The translations under genes and the position numbers were made by a program. The notes beneath the pieces are model-generated. The model was not told the DNA's origin. It did not search any database and worked only from the letters and a program-made list of their open reading frames with translations. A DNA stretch of 64,000 nucleotides from Isoetes taiwanensis (lineage: Eukaryota; Streptophyta; Lycopodiopsida; Isoetales; Isoetaceae), in the NCBI GenBank assembly GCA_021234155.1, contig JAJEKV010000002.1:31219480-31283479 (forward strand), written 5' to 3'. How positions within the stretch are numbered: position 1 is the first letter of the stretch; every line of letters begins with the position of its first letter. Positions 22,423-34,224 of the stretch are shown here, in pieces.

Positions 22423-23200
22423 ACTATCCTTATAGAAAAATATGCATAAAATATTTAGAGAAATTTCTTGTGATGTGCCAGCTTGACTGGAAATTCTTAA
22501 ATGGAACAAACCTTCTCTACCTCAGAATTTGCTGCAAACTCGACGAGGAATTCCTAAATGGAACAAAGCTTCCTACTTCGTAGTTTGCAGGAAATTGCAC
22601 TGAACTTTTGTGACGTGGAGGGTTGGTTTTGTGGTTTTGTAGAACAATTCTAGGTCTCAAGGTTGTAGTCTTGGGAATAGGTTCTAGCTGGTTTTGTGGT
22701 TTTTTTAGACGATCTTATGTCTCAAGGTTGTACTCTCGAAATAAAATCCTAGACATTGTGAATTTTTTATTTTTGTTCCTTTTTTTAGAACAACTTTCAA
22801 GAATTGGGCAGAGGTAAAATTTATGGTTGCATTTCTGAGCCCAAGCGATGTGTACCACAAGCTCCAAGCAATTGGAAGCAAAAGAAGAATCTGTACAGAA
22901 CCTCTTTCTCATGCAACACAAGTTTGCGGTCCAGTGAATGATAACAATGGTGGTTCTTACTTAACAATGCTTAGTACTGGTGGCCTTATTTTTGGCATTA
23001 TAAACATTGTTGGCAATTTTGGTACAGTCTTTGTTAACAATGTAAGAGACAGCTCTTCATATTATGGTATTCTGGTAGATGAACGAATTTTACAAACTTG
23101 GTTCTAACGAGCTATGTGCTAACTTATAGAACCAACTTAATGTTAGTTATTTGCCTTGTGATCTCATACACGTTTTCAATGTTATGTGTTCTCAATTTGA

Positions 23201-23665
23201 AGTACACGTGACATATCCATATGAAATACACCTTCTAGAACTTGACATGTGATATTGGGATATAAATGTTAAATTCGCACATGCTCTAATTGCATTTATG
23301 AATCAAAATCATTGCCGGATTTGTTACATGATGTCAATCTCAAGATATTGAAATTACATCCAATGATAATGAAATATAGGAAGTACAATTTGACATGATT
23401 TGTAAGTACACATGGCATGTTCGTGTGAAATACAGCTTCTAGAAGTTGACATGTGATATTGGGATATAAATGTTAAATTCACACGTGCTCTAATTGCATT
23501 TATGAATCAAAATATAGGAAGTACAATTTGACATGATTAAGTACACGTGGCATATTCGTGTGAAATACACCTTCTAGAAGACATGTGATATTGTGATATA
23601 AATGTTAAATTCGCACATGCTTTAATTGCATTTATGAATCAAAATCATTGCAAGATTTATTACAT
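23201..23665. repeat. Three imperfect ~120-bp repeats
   Basis: Copies start at about 23201, 23405 and 23540. Each has AGTACAC.TG.CAT.T.C.TGTGAAATACA-like text, then ACATGTGATATTG.GATATAAATGTTAAATTC and TTGCATTTATGAATCAAAAT. Spacing is uneven because of internal deletions. Confidence 0.85.
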
Positions 23666-23857
23666 GATATAAGGATAATGAAATATATGAAGTATATATA
23701 CGAGATCTTGCATTTATGACTCGTATGATTGGCATATTTATTATAAGATAAGATATCAATCCCAATATATATGGAATTCTAATGATATCCATTTTAGGAT
23801 AATTATGGATATGAAATATATATCCAATGATATTAATAATTACATGCAAAGTGTAAT

Positions 23858-23963
23858 GTGTCGACCATCCGAGAAATTACATGCAATTGTAATTACATGC
23901 AAATTGTAATTGTAGATTAGTCATATGTGTCGACCATCCGAGAAAACTCCATCCTATAAATAG
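23858..23963 (+). promoter_or_regulatory. Core-promoter-like block: repeated upstream element plus TATA box
   Basis: A 19-base element, GTGTCGACCATCCGAGAAA, occurs at 23858-23876 and again at 23927-23945. A TATA box CTATAAATAG follows at 23954-23963, with a pyrimidine-rich leader (CTTCTCTTCTCCTTCAC) about 55 bases further on. This resembles an LTR or pararetroviral-type promoter, but no LTR ends or convincing downstream gene were found. Confidence 0.4.
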
Positions 23964-23999
23964 AAGGGTTTAGGGTTGTGTCAACCCATTCAGATCACT

Positions 24000-25620
24000 T
24001 GAAGAGCTATTGTGAGCGCTTCTCTTCTCCTTCACTAATTATATGCAAGGTGAATATTATCCCATTTTGTTCCATTGTTGAAGCTTGGAGTGGTTAATAT
24101 GAAACTAGCATTTTTCTTTCATTGCATTGAATATAATTAATGAACGTGTATTGTATATGGTTCCAACTAGGTTATTGACGTATATTGTTACCTAAGTCCA
24201 GATGGGCATTGAATTACCAAAGACTATTGTCATGATGTCGCCACAAAGTGAAGACGTTTTTTATATAAATTTGTTGTTAAAGACAGTGATGATGCATTAT
24301 ATCATGTGCAATGTGGATGGATACATGGATCATTAGAACGTCTATTTGATGCACTGGTTGTGGAACGCTTTGTCTCTAGCTCATGGTTCGATAGGGTAGA
24401 GTATATGCAAACAAATGAGCCAGCTAGTGTCATATCTTATTACCTCGAAAAGTATTTGGACACTAAAACCATTGAACCTACGGGTATCTTCAAGGTGGAA
24501 ACTGATATAGTGGATTATAAGATTGAAGTTGGAATATTTTATTGAGTGTAGTTTTGACTATTTTGATATACATGGTACTATATTGAATAAGAAGATTTGA
24601 TCTTAATATTTTTATTGAGCATTTATCGTGTCTTATGTTGTAGTGTAAGTACAAATATTTATTACCTGTAGTGTATGGAATATTCAGGATAAGATCATGA
24701 TAGGTAGCTGTGTGCAGATTTGGTCATCTGCATTTCGTTGGTAGCCTGTGCAACTGAGGTTGATCGCCCACAGGTATGTCGATATGCCGATGCTAAGCTT
24801 CTTTCCTTCGTTGTTCTGCTGCTCTTTTATTTTATTTTTTTCTTTCAAAGTCGAAACTTTCGATGTTAGAATATTAGATCGACTTTTGTGTTGTGTATAT
24901 CTTATTCTTAGATCGACTTTGTATTTCTTATTCCGTTTTTTTTCTTGCTTTAAAAGTTATGATTTTGTGTAATGTTGATTGATCCTTATACGTAGCTTAA
25001 TAGGCCATCTCTAGGGATACTTGCTTAATATGGCAACTTTGCAATATCAGTGCTAGATCGAGACTATTTTAACACTTTGTATAATGTTCGGAATATCCGT
25101 CTTTTACTTAGTTTTAACATTCAATATGGTCCTTTGCCTATATTTAAATACAGTTTAGCTATAGCTACATTCGACTAAGGTTCGAATGGACATATTCGCT
25201 GGATTAATCGTGATAGTAACGTGACCCTAGCTCTACTATAGAAAAAGCCCAAAAGATGATTAAGTAGGTTTCAACGCGTATTTGGTGTTAAAAGTCAAGA
25301 TGCTCCTTAGCCAGAGTTGGACAGAGCGGTCCTTTGTATGAAATTCGGAATATTTGCCTTTTACCTAACGCTAGAATTCAACAACATTTGACTGAGAATC
25401 AAATGGATACGTTTGTTGGATTAATCCAATTTCCTTCCTAGGTCCATGTGTAAACTTATGGAGAAATTGTAACAAATGAATAATTAGACTCTCCTTAGCT
25501 GTTGACGCTCGATATTCTCCTTAACCTCTATTTAATACTTTGAGAAATCGAAAAATGGTTAAACGCTTTTTGAAACATTCGACTTTTTCCATGTTCTTGC
25601 CGAGATTAATGCAAGCCAAA
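24000..25620. other. AT-rich region with one unrecognised ORF
   Basis: The frame 24306-24545 (79 aa; contains SSSWFDRVEYMQTNEPASV) is downstream of the TATA-like block and could be a remnant of whatever it drove, but no domain was recognised. The rest shows stop codons in all frames and no repeat structure. Confidence 0.35.
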
Positions 25621-25628
25621 TTCGCAAA

Positions 25629-25690
25629 GATATTATCATCACTGAGGATGATAATATCGCTACCAGCCTTCCCCCCCCCCCCCCTCCCCC
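25629..25690. repeat. 12-bp perfect hairpin followed by poly(C)
   Basis: GATATTATCATC (25629-25640), a 6-base loop, then GATGATAATATC (25647-25658), a perfect stem. Twelve bases later, a run of 14 C (25671-25684), one T and 5 more C. Confidence 0.9.
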
Positions 25691-25988
25691 AACACCCCCC
25701 CTTTCCTTTTTAATGTTTTGTGTTCTCTTACGAACAATTTGAGATTGATCTATTTGAAGGTGGTCTTTATCTTCATGATTTCAAGTCCAAAATAGTGATT
25801 TGTCTTAGGTATCTATTTCGGCTTTTCTAGAGTTGTATTTAAGCCATAGAATACACAAATTTGGGAGTTAATTCTTTCCGTTATCTAGGTCGTTTTTATT
25901 GAGCTACAATCAACTATATTACGTACTATAAATGGATGGGGCAAAGGGAGTTGACACTAGTCGCACTCGAGTTTGGGTGTGACTACGC

Positions 25989-26459
25989 TTGGAGGTCACG
26001 ATTTCTTGCTTCGTGTATGCATTGGTTTTTGGTGCAAGGAGTAGACAGACAGTGGCGTTTCTTAGACACATTGGAACCGATCATTTATTTTCAATTGTGT
26101 CGTTCAAGGAGGAAGATATGAATAACATTAGAATTATAAATTCTAGTTACTTATTTGACGAAGCCATAACGGATGGAAATATGGATCCTCGCCACTTGTT
26201 GTTATTAAGAACTCAGGAGAGCCGATTCACAATATTACAGGCTTATGCAGCGATATTTTGTCTTGAAATGAATGGGACTTTAATCTTGGCAAATGATGTG
26301 ACAATTGAAGTTTTTAATGGAGGAAAAGAGGCCATAGTTGGATTTCAAAACAATCTCTGGAATATGGCAGATCAAGGATGGAGGAATTTACACCTCACAC
26401 CCCTATATAGCAAAAAACTCCCCATACGGCATCAAATACATATGGGAATATCTCCCTAA
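25989..26459 (+). CDS. Unrecognised ORF, 156 aa
   Basis: An open frame with mixed composition. From the Met near 26118 it reads MNNIRIINSSYLFDEAITDG and then FTILQAYAAIFCLEMNGTLI, with no low-complexity character. An overlapping frame from 25936 covers the first part. No family was recognised, and no GT-AG exon structure was established. It could be one exon of a host gene, part of a degenerate transposon or chance. Confidence 0.25.
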   Translation: MEVTISCFVYALVFGARSRQTVAFLRHIGTDHLFSIVSFKEEDMNNIRIINSSYLFDEAITDGNMDPRHLLLLRTQESRFTILQAYAAIFCLEMNGTLILANDVTIEVFNGGKEAIVGFQNNLWNMADQGWRNLHLTPLYSKKLPIRHQIHMGISP

Positions 26460-26779
26460 TGCAAGCACATGATGTGACCATTGCTGCCAAAGCAAACAAC
26501 CTCTCCCATGACATTAATTACCAATAGTAGGAATCCGTGCAGAAGAACATCTGCATAGATCTCATGAGCAAATTAGTACATATGAAAGATTGACATAACG
26601 GAATGGCTGGCATAGATTGTGTAGCAGGTGCTGCATAATCAGACAAATTTGAAGACAAATGGAAAGTGCTAAAAACCCTGCAATTCTCGCAAATCGAACA
26701 CAAGAGTGGCAATACTCTTATCATAGTTGAAAATTCCTATTTATTCTGCAATACAAATAGTAGAATGCATGCTGGCTCT

Positions 26780-26902
26780 CTCCCAGCAGTGTTCTTACCA
26801 AAGGCCAACTTTCAGAAAATGGCACCCTACGACTCACCAAGGCCTTTTGCATCGTGGGATTTGAACCCACTAACCCAGGGTTCTGTCTCACCATCAGGCC
26901 AA
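26780..26902 (-). mobile_element. tRNA-derived SINE-like sequence
   Basis: On the minus strand, an A-box-like TGGCCTGATGG (26901-26891) is followed after about 23 bases by a perfect pol III B-box, GGTTCAAATCC (26867-26857), in a tRNA T-arm context (GGGTTCAAATCCCA). The body does not fold as a complete tRNA (no acceptor-stem pairing is seen), and an unrelated tail continues toward 26780. That is the layout of tRNA-derived SINEs. The 3' end is not defined. Confidence 0.5.
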
Positions 26903-26919
26903 AATTAAGACTTTGCATC

Positions 26920-29900
26920 AGGATTTCGAATCACAAGAAGTTTAGCACAAAAGAAAAATATAATTCGACAACTCTATCCCTGGCTTTGACAACTTTGTCG
27001 AAATCAAAGATGCCTCATCTGAATTTTGAACTTGAAACAAAAAATAAAGGCAAGAAAACAGTACACCATCACTCCGACTGCATGCAAATCACCTGAGCCT
27101 GCCCGAATCTATCATCGACCATCTTCGGTGTCAGCAGATGCTGCTTTGGGATCAAATATAGTCCAGCCGCCACGCTGCCATGCAGGGGGGCCATATTTGG
27201 AAGTCCCATGGATGCATCGTGCCAGGCAAAACCTACCTTTGCATACCTTTTCCAGACCATTGGCTTTAACAAATGAAACAAAAGAAATAAATCCCATCCC
27301 CCTTTTTTCTGCCAAACCTTTGCCAAAATATTTGTAACGGTCATTTTGGGGGCGTAATAACAATAATGCTTTGAAAAGGAAACAAGGCTATTGCATAAAA
27401 CAAAGCTATGTTGAAGTCAAAATGAAACATAGCAACTATGGATTTGTTTAGTTTATAAGGAAATAGGCTCAATCGTTGCCTGAACTGTGCATGCTCCTTT
27501 GCTTAAACAACTTTCTTTCAGCTCCTTGATCTTTCACAACCTTGAGGAGTTCTGAAGCTCCCCATATAGAATTACGTAGCATAGTAAATAGACATTATCT
27601 GGTGCAGCATATTCTTGAACAAAAGAAAATGAAAGAACTTCAGAGAAGGGACGAAATGGGGTTGTCTAACACTCCACAAATAGTCAACAACTATTATGCT
27701 GCAAACTCCAAGTCAAATAAGCCAGTGTAACAGCCCAGATTGTTTGAGGAAGTGCATCTACTATCAGTCCTCAAGTCCGCACGATCACGGGCGTTTATTA
27801 CAATTAAAACATAAGGGAGTGTAAGCTCCACTGCTAGGAGTTCATTGCAGGCCTAGATTCTGCAGCAAAAAGTAGGCCTATCCAACAAAACTTGACATTG
27901 CAACAACAAATTGCTCACAGAAGCAGACGATTTCTTTCTGCAATTGTTTCTTCTCCAACACGTATTACATTTACTGATTTGCCAAAATTTTGGACATTAT
28001 TTGGTTCATGCAAAAATACATGGGAACAAACGTCTGTAGCCTCTATTCCATACTCCTTGTGACCTGCAAAAACATGATCATTACATAATGTCCACAATCT
28101 CAGCACAAATCTATCAGTTGAAGGCACAAAAAGTATCGAAGCAACATCAAAATAAAATATTTTGTTATGAGAAGAAACATCATGTGTTTCAAACAACATA
28201 GCTTTGTATCTGCATAGCAGCATCCTGTCACAATGGTTGGACAATCCCAAATATACATTGACATTATTGCATGTATTTAAATAGGCGTACACACCGTACT
28301 ATTAGAGTACATCTTTAACCAAATAAATCTAAGTGCGGTGATGTAATTGCTTGGCTCTTAGCTTTAACAAACTAAAATTTTTCATTATAATCTGGACAAT
28401 AAGATGCAACAGGAGAAAAATTCTTGAAAGGATTGTGGTTCTGTTAGGATGTGCATGAAATAGGTTGGGAACACTATGGAACTTGATGATTCAATCTAAA
28501 AACATTCTCCAACAAAGAACAGAGAGCAAATATAAACGAAGCGTAACAAATCTGTAAACCGTTACCTCGCCTGTCCTCGAGAGCTACCTGCAAAACATGC
28601 TCAAACAAAATTGCCAGCAATGAATTTAGGATTGCTAGAGTGATTTCTGATGTCCAGTTTGATGAGTTTATGACCATAAGTTCCTTCATCCTACTTGTTG
28701 GTCTCTCCTCCCATCTATTATATGCCATGTAATGTGGATGCTGATATGCAAAAGGACAAGCTAGACATGCTTAGTATGAATAATTGTGATTCGTTACAAA
28801 CGAATACACTCCAGGCTTAAAAGCTACTTGGAATTCACAAAAATAGGTCCAAGTATGCAACTGCACGTAATCAGCTAGTAAACAGGCATTTTTGGCACAT
28901 GCCATGCGTTATTATAACTAAAGCATTTATATTGCAGATATGGCACCATGCTAATTGCCTTTTGACGAAGCCCACGCAGCCAGCCTTTATAAGCATTTTT
29001 GGTTTTAGTGTTTATAGATTTAACATAAAGATACAATTGTAGTTTGGACGGATTCATTCATATGCTTTGTGGCCGCCATCATACAACTATTGTTTTGGCA
29101 TTTCTTAAGCTAACATATCCCATTTTAGATAGTGAAGGAAGATAATAGTTGGTCAACCTTAAGAAACCAAGATCATGCTATCAATGGGAATATGAATGAT
29201 CACAACGCTAAATGTGATTTGATGGTGCAGGTTCCATGCAGGAGTCTGCTTCTGGAGAAGAGCCCTAATTGATAATTAAGTCAGATGCTAATAAAGAAGA
29301 GACGAAGACAAAAAAGCCATAGAAAAAACACACTGAAATGCCCAAACCATCAGTAGATACAGGGTGTTTGAAGTCCACTGGCCTTCAAAAAGGCCTTGAA
29401 GCGCAATCAAAGGGACTATAGGCAATCAAAGACAATTTAAGCAAACATGTTTCTAGTGCTAAAATGAAATAAATGCTTGCTGCTAACTCTCAGAATGATT
29501 CTGGACCTGAATATGATTTGAGGGTTGCATAATCTTTTGCTCTCTCTTGATATGTTATGCATGCAACATGAAAAGTAAGACTTCTCCTTTGCATAGCATG
29601 GGAAGCAACAAAGCATACTTGATAGCTCCAATGTAATATGCACTTCGTTGCTTGCGCTTTCTTTCTAACATAAACCCTTGCAGCCATAAAAAATTCACAT
29701 CTCCACGTAAACAAGGTAACAATGAACAAAAATGCAAGGGCAACAGTTATCACAAAAATGCATGGGAAGGATAGAGCAGAAGGAGCCACTTGCTTACGTT
29801 TACATTCAGGATAAATACCTGATGATGGAATTCAAACATACATTTGTGTTTAAGCAGGAAGAAGCGCAGTCTGGACTAGAGCAGGACCCAAAACACTCTG

Positions 29901-30298
29901 CCAGTGATATCCACCTTTCTTATATGCTCAATGCAATCACCTGAAACGATTGTGGAATCTTTGTGTTGCAACTTGCAACAATGAATGTAAGCAAGGGAAC
30001 GATGATCTGGCCTAAGTTTTACAGATGTGAGCATGTGAAGAGAATATGAATGGACAATCTAAGATAAGAACTACATTTCTTAGATGAGTTTTGATATCAT
30101 AGACATGCTTAAATGTTTTTGAAGTGCATAAGCATCATAGGGAGTGTTGCACAACTCCCATTTCAAAGATTCCCTTAAAAAAATATGGCATGCTCCTAGA
30201 AGTGAACTTTTTGGCCGAGGTAAAGGATTTCCTAAGGTTAATTTTTTTTTCTTACATTTTGGCTTCTCAATAGGTGTACACTTTCCTTCTGTGTAATA
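26920..30298. other. Long AT-rich stretch without a recognised gene
   Basis: Several short minus-strand frames (27069-27344, 27915-28292, 28474-28728, 29490-29789) and one plus-strand frame (27542-27730) are open but show no domain. The minus-strand frame near 27069-27344 (WHDASMGLPNMAPLHG) has non-random composition and might be an old exon. No repeats or RNA genes were seen. Confidence 0.4.
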
Positions 30299-30710
30299 TC
30301 ACAGCTGAAAAGAGCAAAATTTATAGTTCACTATACAATCCATGAAATGAAGACCTCAGAAACATCTTAGTTTAAAAGAATTAATAACAGTAGCATTAAT
30401 ATGAATTTTAAATACATCAGTTTTGAAGGAGAAGTTAATGTTAACACTAGAATGCTACAGACAACAAGTGTAACTTTGAAACCATAATGTGCCTGATTGT
30501 TTCCTTTTCTGTCATTTGTTAGCTGAAAAGAGCAAAATTAACAGTTGACTGTGTAATCTAGACAAACCTAAATAATACCAAAATATGATAGGAATAAATA
30601 ATAATAATAATAATAATAATAATTAAATTTTCAATATCAGTTTTAGAAGATACGTTAATGATAATGTTAAAAATGTTTCACACAATAAGTCAAAGATGAA
30701 TATCATAATC
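30299..30710. repeat. Degenerate ~200-bp duplication with (AAT)n microsatellite
   Basis: Two related blocks begin AGCTGAAAAGAGCAAAAT (about 30305 and 30522) and continue with similar order to the TTCACACAATAAG block. An AATAAT microsatellite of roughly nine units lies at 30595-30624. Confidence 0.7.
30676..30710. repeat. Left 35-bp direct repeat bordering a 2.5-kb insertion
   Basis: TTTCACACAATAAGTCAAAG is the start of a 35-base block repeated at 33246-33280 with a single G/C difference. Both copies are followed by a T-run. Confidence 0.92.
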
Positions 30711-31945
30711 TTTTTTTTTTTTTTTTTACGCCAAACCTAACCAAGCCCCGCCGCCTTTCCTCAAATTCTAGCCTATCCACGCTATGCTTCCACCTTAGCA
30801 AAAATGATGTGGCATTACCTTCTACCATTAGATCTTCATTTTGCAGATCTAGAGCTAGCAAAATTAGAAAAAAACCAAAAATTTCCCACGGAGATGCTTG
30901 AAGGACGCCGCCAAGCTCCTATCTCACAGGGGAAGTTGCGTTGATTTCTCCTCTCTTTTTGCTACAGCTGCAGTTCTTAATTTACTCGCTATTTAGCTGT
31001 TTTTCTGTTCTAGAGTTCGCTCCATAATGCGGGTTAATTTATTGCTGGTTTTTTCACCTGTTTGCACCGCTTTTTGTTTTCTCGAGATAAAGCCCGGTTT
31101 AAGCCTCTAGATTGCCGGATTGCTTTGCCTTAATCCCTTCTATGTTAAGACCCATAGCTTCGATTCCTATTATCCGTCTGTACTCCCGCTTTTTTTTTTA
31201 CTGCTTAAGTTTTTTGCCTTTGCTAGCTCTTTGCAACCCTAGGTTCTTTTCCGTAAACAAATTACCGTGGTCTTCAAGTATGGTAGACTCGCGATGGTGC
31301 CATTTCCCTTGTCCGACTTTGATATGGAAGAATGGCCATACTAAACCCCCAAAGATCCGTGAACTGCTTTCGCCTTATACAGATCCGGTTTTGTTTTTGT
31401 TAGAACAGCATTTTGGAGTTTAGTTTATGCTTTTGATCCGGTTTATTCATGCAAATATGGGTTTTTGCTTCCTAAGTGAATCCCAGATCGCCTCCGGCAT
31501 CCAGTTTCTTTCACCGCCTGCCTTTTGCTTCCATCGCTTTTTGCTTTTGTGTTTTTTTGCTTCCAACCTAGGTTACACGGTGCAATTTTCCCTTGCCAAT
31601 GAAGCCTAGTTTAAACTAGTCCATACCCCGCAATCTGCATCCTTGCATTTTCATGTGATGGATAAACTTTATGATTTTATTATTCTCCATTTTGGAAAAT
31701 GGGAAGCTCCTCATGTTTGACATATGCTCACAGCTAAAATCTGAGATATACGAATGCTTGCTACAATAGCATTTGCCATTACAAAGGAGGATCAGACTTT
31801 GAAAGTTCGTCATTTTGATTCAAAATGCCGCAGGTATGATGTCCTTTATTTGAACATTTTCTTCATTCTTCAGGGTGCTCTATCGTAACAACAGACTGCA
31901 CTCTTTTCATTAGTAATTTTCTTAAACACTGCTCCAATGTTGCAG

Positions 31946-32052
31946 CACCTAATCCGAATCCACTGGGATGAATTAATCACAGAGGAAAAGGCATCAAATG
32001 GCCTCCATGGTCCTCTGCTACACCGCTACCACAAACCGGATGATAATATAAG
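31946..32052 (+). other. Exon-like segment (HWDE motif), function unknown
   Basis: Bounded by TTGCAG and GT (AAG-GTTAG). It is open for 35 codons plus 2 bases and reads HLIRIHWDELITEEKASNG followed by PLLHRYHKPDDNI. Composition is protein-like and both splice signals are in place. A possible preceding exon at about 31780-31837 (TKEDQTLKVRHFDSKCR, then GT) does not join in phase. The family was not recognised. Confidence 0.3.
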
Positions 32053-32130
32053 GTTAGAATCCATTCCTTTTAGATCAGAACCCCTACAATTTTACACATC
32101 TACTTAGCAAGACAAACCACAAACTGTACT

Positions 32131-32206
32131 AAGCCAAATATACCAAACACTTTTGCTGTCATACAATTAAGCCAAATATACCAAACACTTTTGCTGTCAT
32201 ACAATT
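32131..32206. repeat. Perfect 2 x 38-bp tandem duplication
   Basis: 32131-32168 and 32169-32206 (AAGCCAAATATACCAAACAC ... CATACAATT). They sit at the start of a wider, degenerate repeat of about 170 bp that continues to about 32560 (recurring CTTCTGCTGTC, CATACTAAATT and ATCTAACTTTCAT.TTAGGTA). Confidence 0.9.
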
Positions 32207-33245
32207 ATAGTCGCACTAAATTAGCCCTAATTTTCTTAATACGGCTCCAATTGTCAAAAGTAATACACTGTTAGAAAGCCGTTCCAAATATCTAACTTTC
32301 ATCTTAGGTACTATTTCTGCAAATTTTGAGCCTATCTATGCTAAAAATACCAAAACCTTCTGCTGTCTAAAAATTACAGTCATACTAAATTGGCCGCAAA
32401 TCTCTCGATACTACTCTGTTTATCTAACTAAAGGCACCGTTGGAAAGAACTTCCAGAGATCTAACTTTCATGTTAGGTAGGAATCTTGCAAATATTGACG
32501 TTAACTATGCTAAAAATGCAAGAAACTTCTGCTGCAATACGAATACATTAGAAAGCTGGCCTAAAACAACCCTTTGAGCCCTGGTTGACTAACCTATAAG
32601 CAACCCATTCTGCATAAGGCCAACAAATCAAACCTATTTACACATAAGCTTACATGCTAGAGCAATTAACAACTATATTTCTGCATTATGACTTTATGAC
32701 TGCCCTGTGCATTAGACTTAGACATAAGGAAAGCTAATGCCATCTTAAGCAAAAGACCATAAGCAAATACCATCCTAACCATATGCATGCTGTTCTATCA
32801 CCATACTTATCGCCCACACATAATTGTAGAATATATGCTACCTCCAAAGAGTCATAATATGAGCAGAAAGATCAAGGTTTAAAATTTTGGTCCACTAAGT
32901 GTCACTCTATAATTGTTTGCATTCAAAAATGTCTATTTCATCCATAGGCATATCTTCAAAAGATGCGCTTGAGAGTACCACAAAGTTTTCCATTTTTTGT
33001 TATATATTGGAGGTAATACAAAACGGTGTGTTTAATTTAATCAAGTTATATTTTCTTTTTCTTTCTAGAAGAGCCAAGCAAGATAGATTTTTTTTTTTTT
33101 TGTGGAGATTCCTTAAACTAGACAAAATGTTAAATCATTTCTTAGCTTTTGTGGCCTTTATTAACATGTGATAGGTTATATAACATGCCCTTTTAATTTG
33201 TCCGAGCTCGATCTTGCATGCAAAATGATAATTTGAAAAAGCTGT

Positions 33246-33280
33246 TTTCACACAATAAGTCAAAGATCAATATCATAATC
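33246..33280. repeat. Right 35-bp direct repeat bordering the 2.5-kb insertion
   Basis: Matches 30676-30710. It is followed by TTTTCTC and then about 24 T. Confidence 0.92.
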
Positions 33281-33311
<31 letters not shown>

Positions 33312-34200
33312 GTAGGCAAGCTTTTTTTCATTTTCTATTGATAGTAAAAATAGTACAAAGCCTTGTGACCTTATTTTTCAGGCTCCACAATAGGCCGGAT
33401 AGAAAGAATTGAAAAGCACATGGTCGCCAGATGGGAAGTATTTACAAAGGTAACCCAGATGTAGATCTAGGGAGTAGCACTGCCATAGAAACCGAATTAA
33501 GGGGAGATCTGATAATGACCTAGAGACAATACCACACTGTGCTGCTGATCCGGAAATGCAGGCTAACAAAGAACAAGAAATAGAGAACTTCTTCCCACGC
33601 GTTAACTCGGCCTTGATCTACACTGTCTCATAAAGGTACTACAAGGAGAATAGTCATCCTCACCGTCTTCCCGTTATAGAGACATCAATCAAAGCCTCCC
33701 CTAAAGGATGGTCCATTACCCCACAATTCATTCAGTCCACCTGCCTAGGTTTTGTCTCTATCATACTCTACCATAGTTGTGATAACCCATGGTTCTCCCA
33801 TACCACGAGCCTCCTAGACCTCTTCCCTCTCATCAATTTCCTGTCACATACCACTTCTAGAAGCTACACCTCCTCCTAGTTGGGATAGGAGAGGGCAACA
33901 CGGGGGAGGCATGCCACCGTCCAAGATTCACATTATAACATAGATATCTGCCATAGACAAACTGAGAACATCCACACATCCAACCCATTACTGCATGCTG
34001 CGATAATCTTAGATGCTTGCCTGCCTTCAATCCAACAGACACAACTAGAGCTAGCTACGAAGAAGGGATACCAGTACTCAAAGAGCATACCTTTCCTACT
34101 TCTTCCAAGGCGCAGTACTACAGGAAAAAGTTCCTTGACCATAACATGAGAACCTGAAGCACAACCCGGGTTATATACCTTCAGTTATTGATTTGCAGAA
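33281..34200 (-). mobile_element. Possible LINE 3' end
   Basis: A long T-run (about 33288-33311) followed by GCTTTTTTTCATTTTCTATTG resembles, on the minus strand, the end of a plant LINE (short A-rich 3' UTR then poly(A)). No domain could be read in the following 0.9 kb, so this is tentative. Confidence 0.3.
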
Positions 34201-34224
34201 ACTATTCAACCCTCTTCTCACACC

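Larger units (their letters stand above)
19440..23041 (+). pseudogene. DUR3: DUR3-type urea/proton symporter pseudogene
   Basis: Exons read as conserved DUR3 (SSS-family urea transporter, plasma membrane). They are 19440-19508 (QGVGYGVVLGF, FTSFL); 19586-19693 ([31 protein letters not shown], then a GT donor); an exon present three times at 19229-19326, 19829-19926 and 20471-20568; and about 22805-23041 ([28 protein letters not shown], then a GT donor). The triplicated exon would read [17 protein letters not shown], then [15 protein letters not shown], but all three copies have an extra AT (TATATGG for TATGG), breaking the frame. The N-terminus, the long middle of the protein and everything after 23041 were not found. 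The gene is dead: frameshifted, rearranged and invaded by a TIR element at 20656. Confidence 0.88.
30711..33245 (-). mobile_element. 2.5-kb insertion with poly(T) at its left end, retrotransposed-looking
   Basis: Starts with 17 T (30711-30727; a poly(A) tail if read on the minus strand) and is bounded by 35-bp direct repeats. Together these look like a target-primed insertion, although the duplication is longer than usual and no reverse-transcriptase coding was found inside. The interior includes a CT-rich stretch to about 31260, a short frame (MVDSRWCHFPCPTLIW) at 31279-31423, an exon-like segment at 31946-32052 and tandem repeats at 32131-32560. Strand is inferred from the T-run only. Confidence 0.5.

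Noticed and set aside
26838-26905. Possible tRNA gene on the minus strand
   Set aside because: Only the T-arm/B-box and a loose A-box are present. No cloverleaf or acceptor stem could be formed, so it is listed as SINE-like.
30711-30727. Poly(T) as a simple transcription terminator or pol III stop
   Set aside because: No pol III gene precedes it; its position between direct repeats fits a poly(A) tail in minus orientation better.
34113-34130. TACTACAGGAAAAAG, resembling a CACTA transposon end
   Set aside because: Single short match with no inverted partner, subterminal array or transposase nearby.
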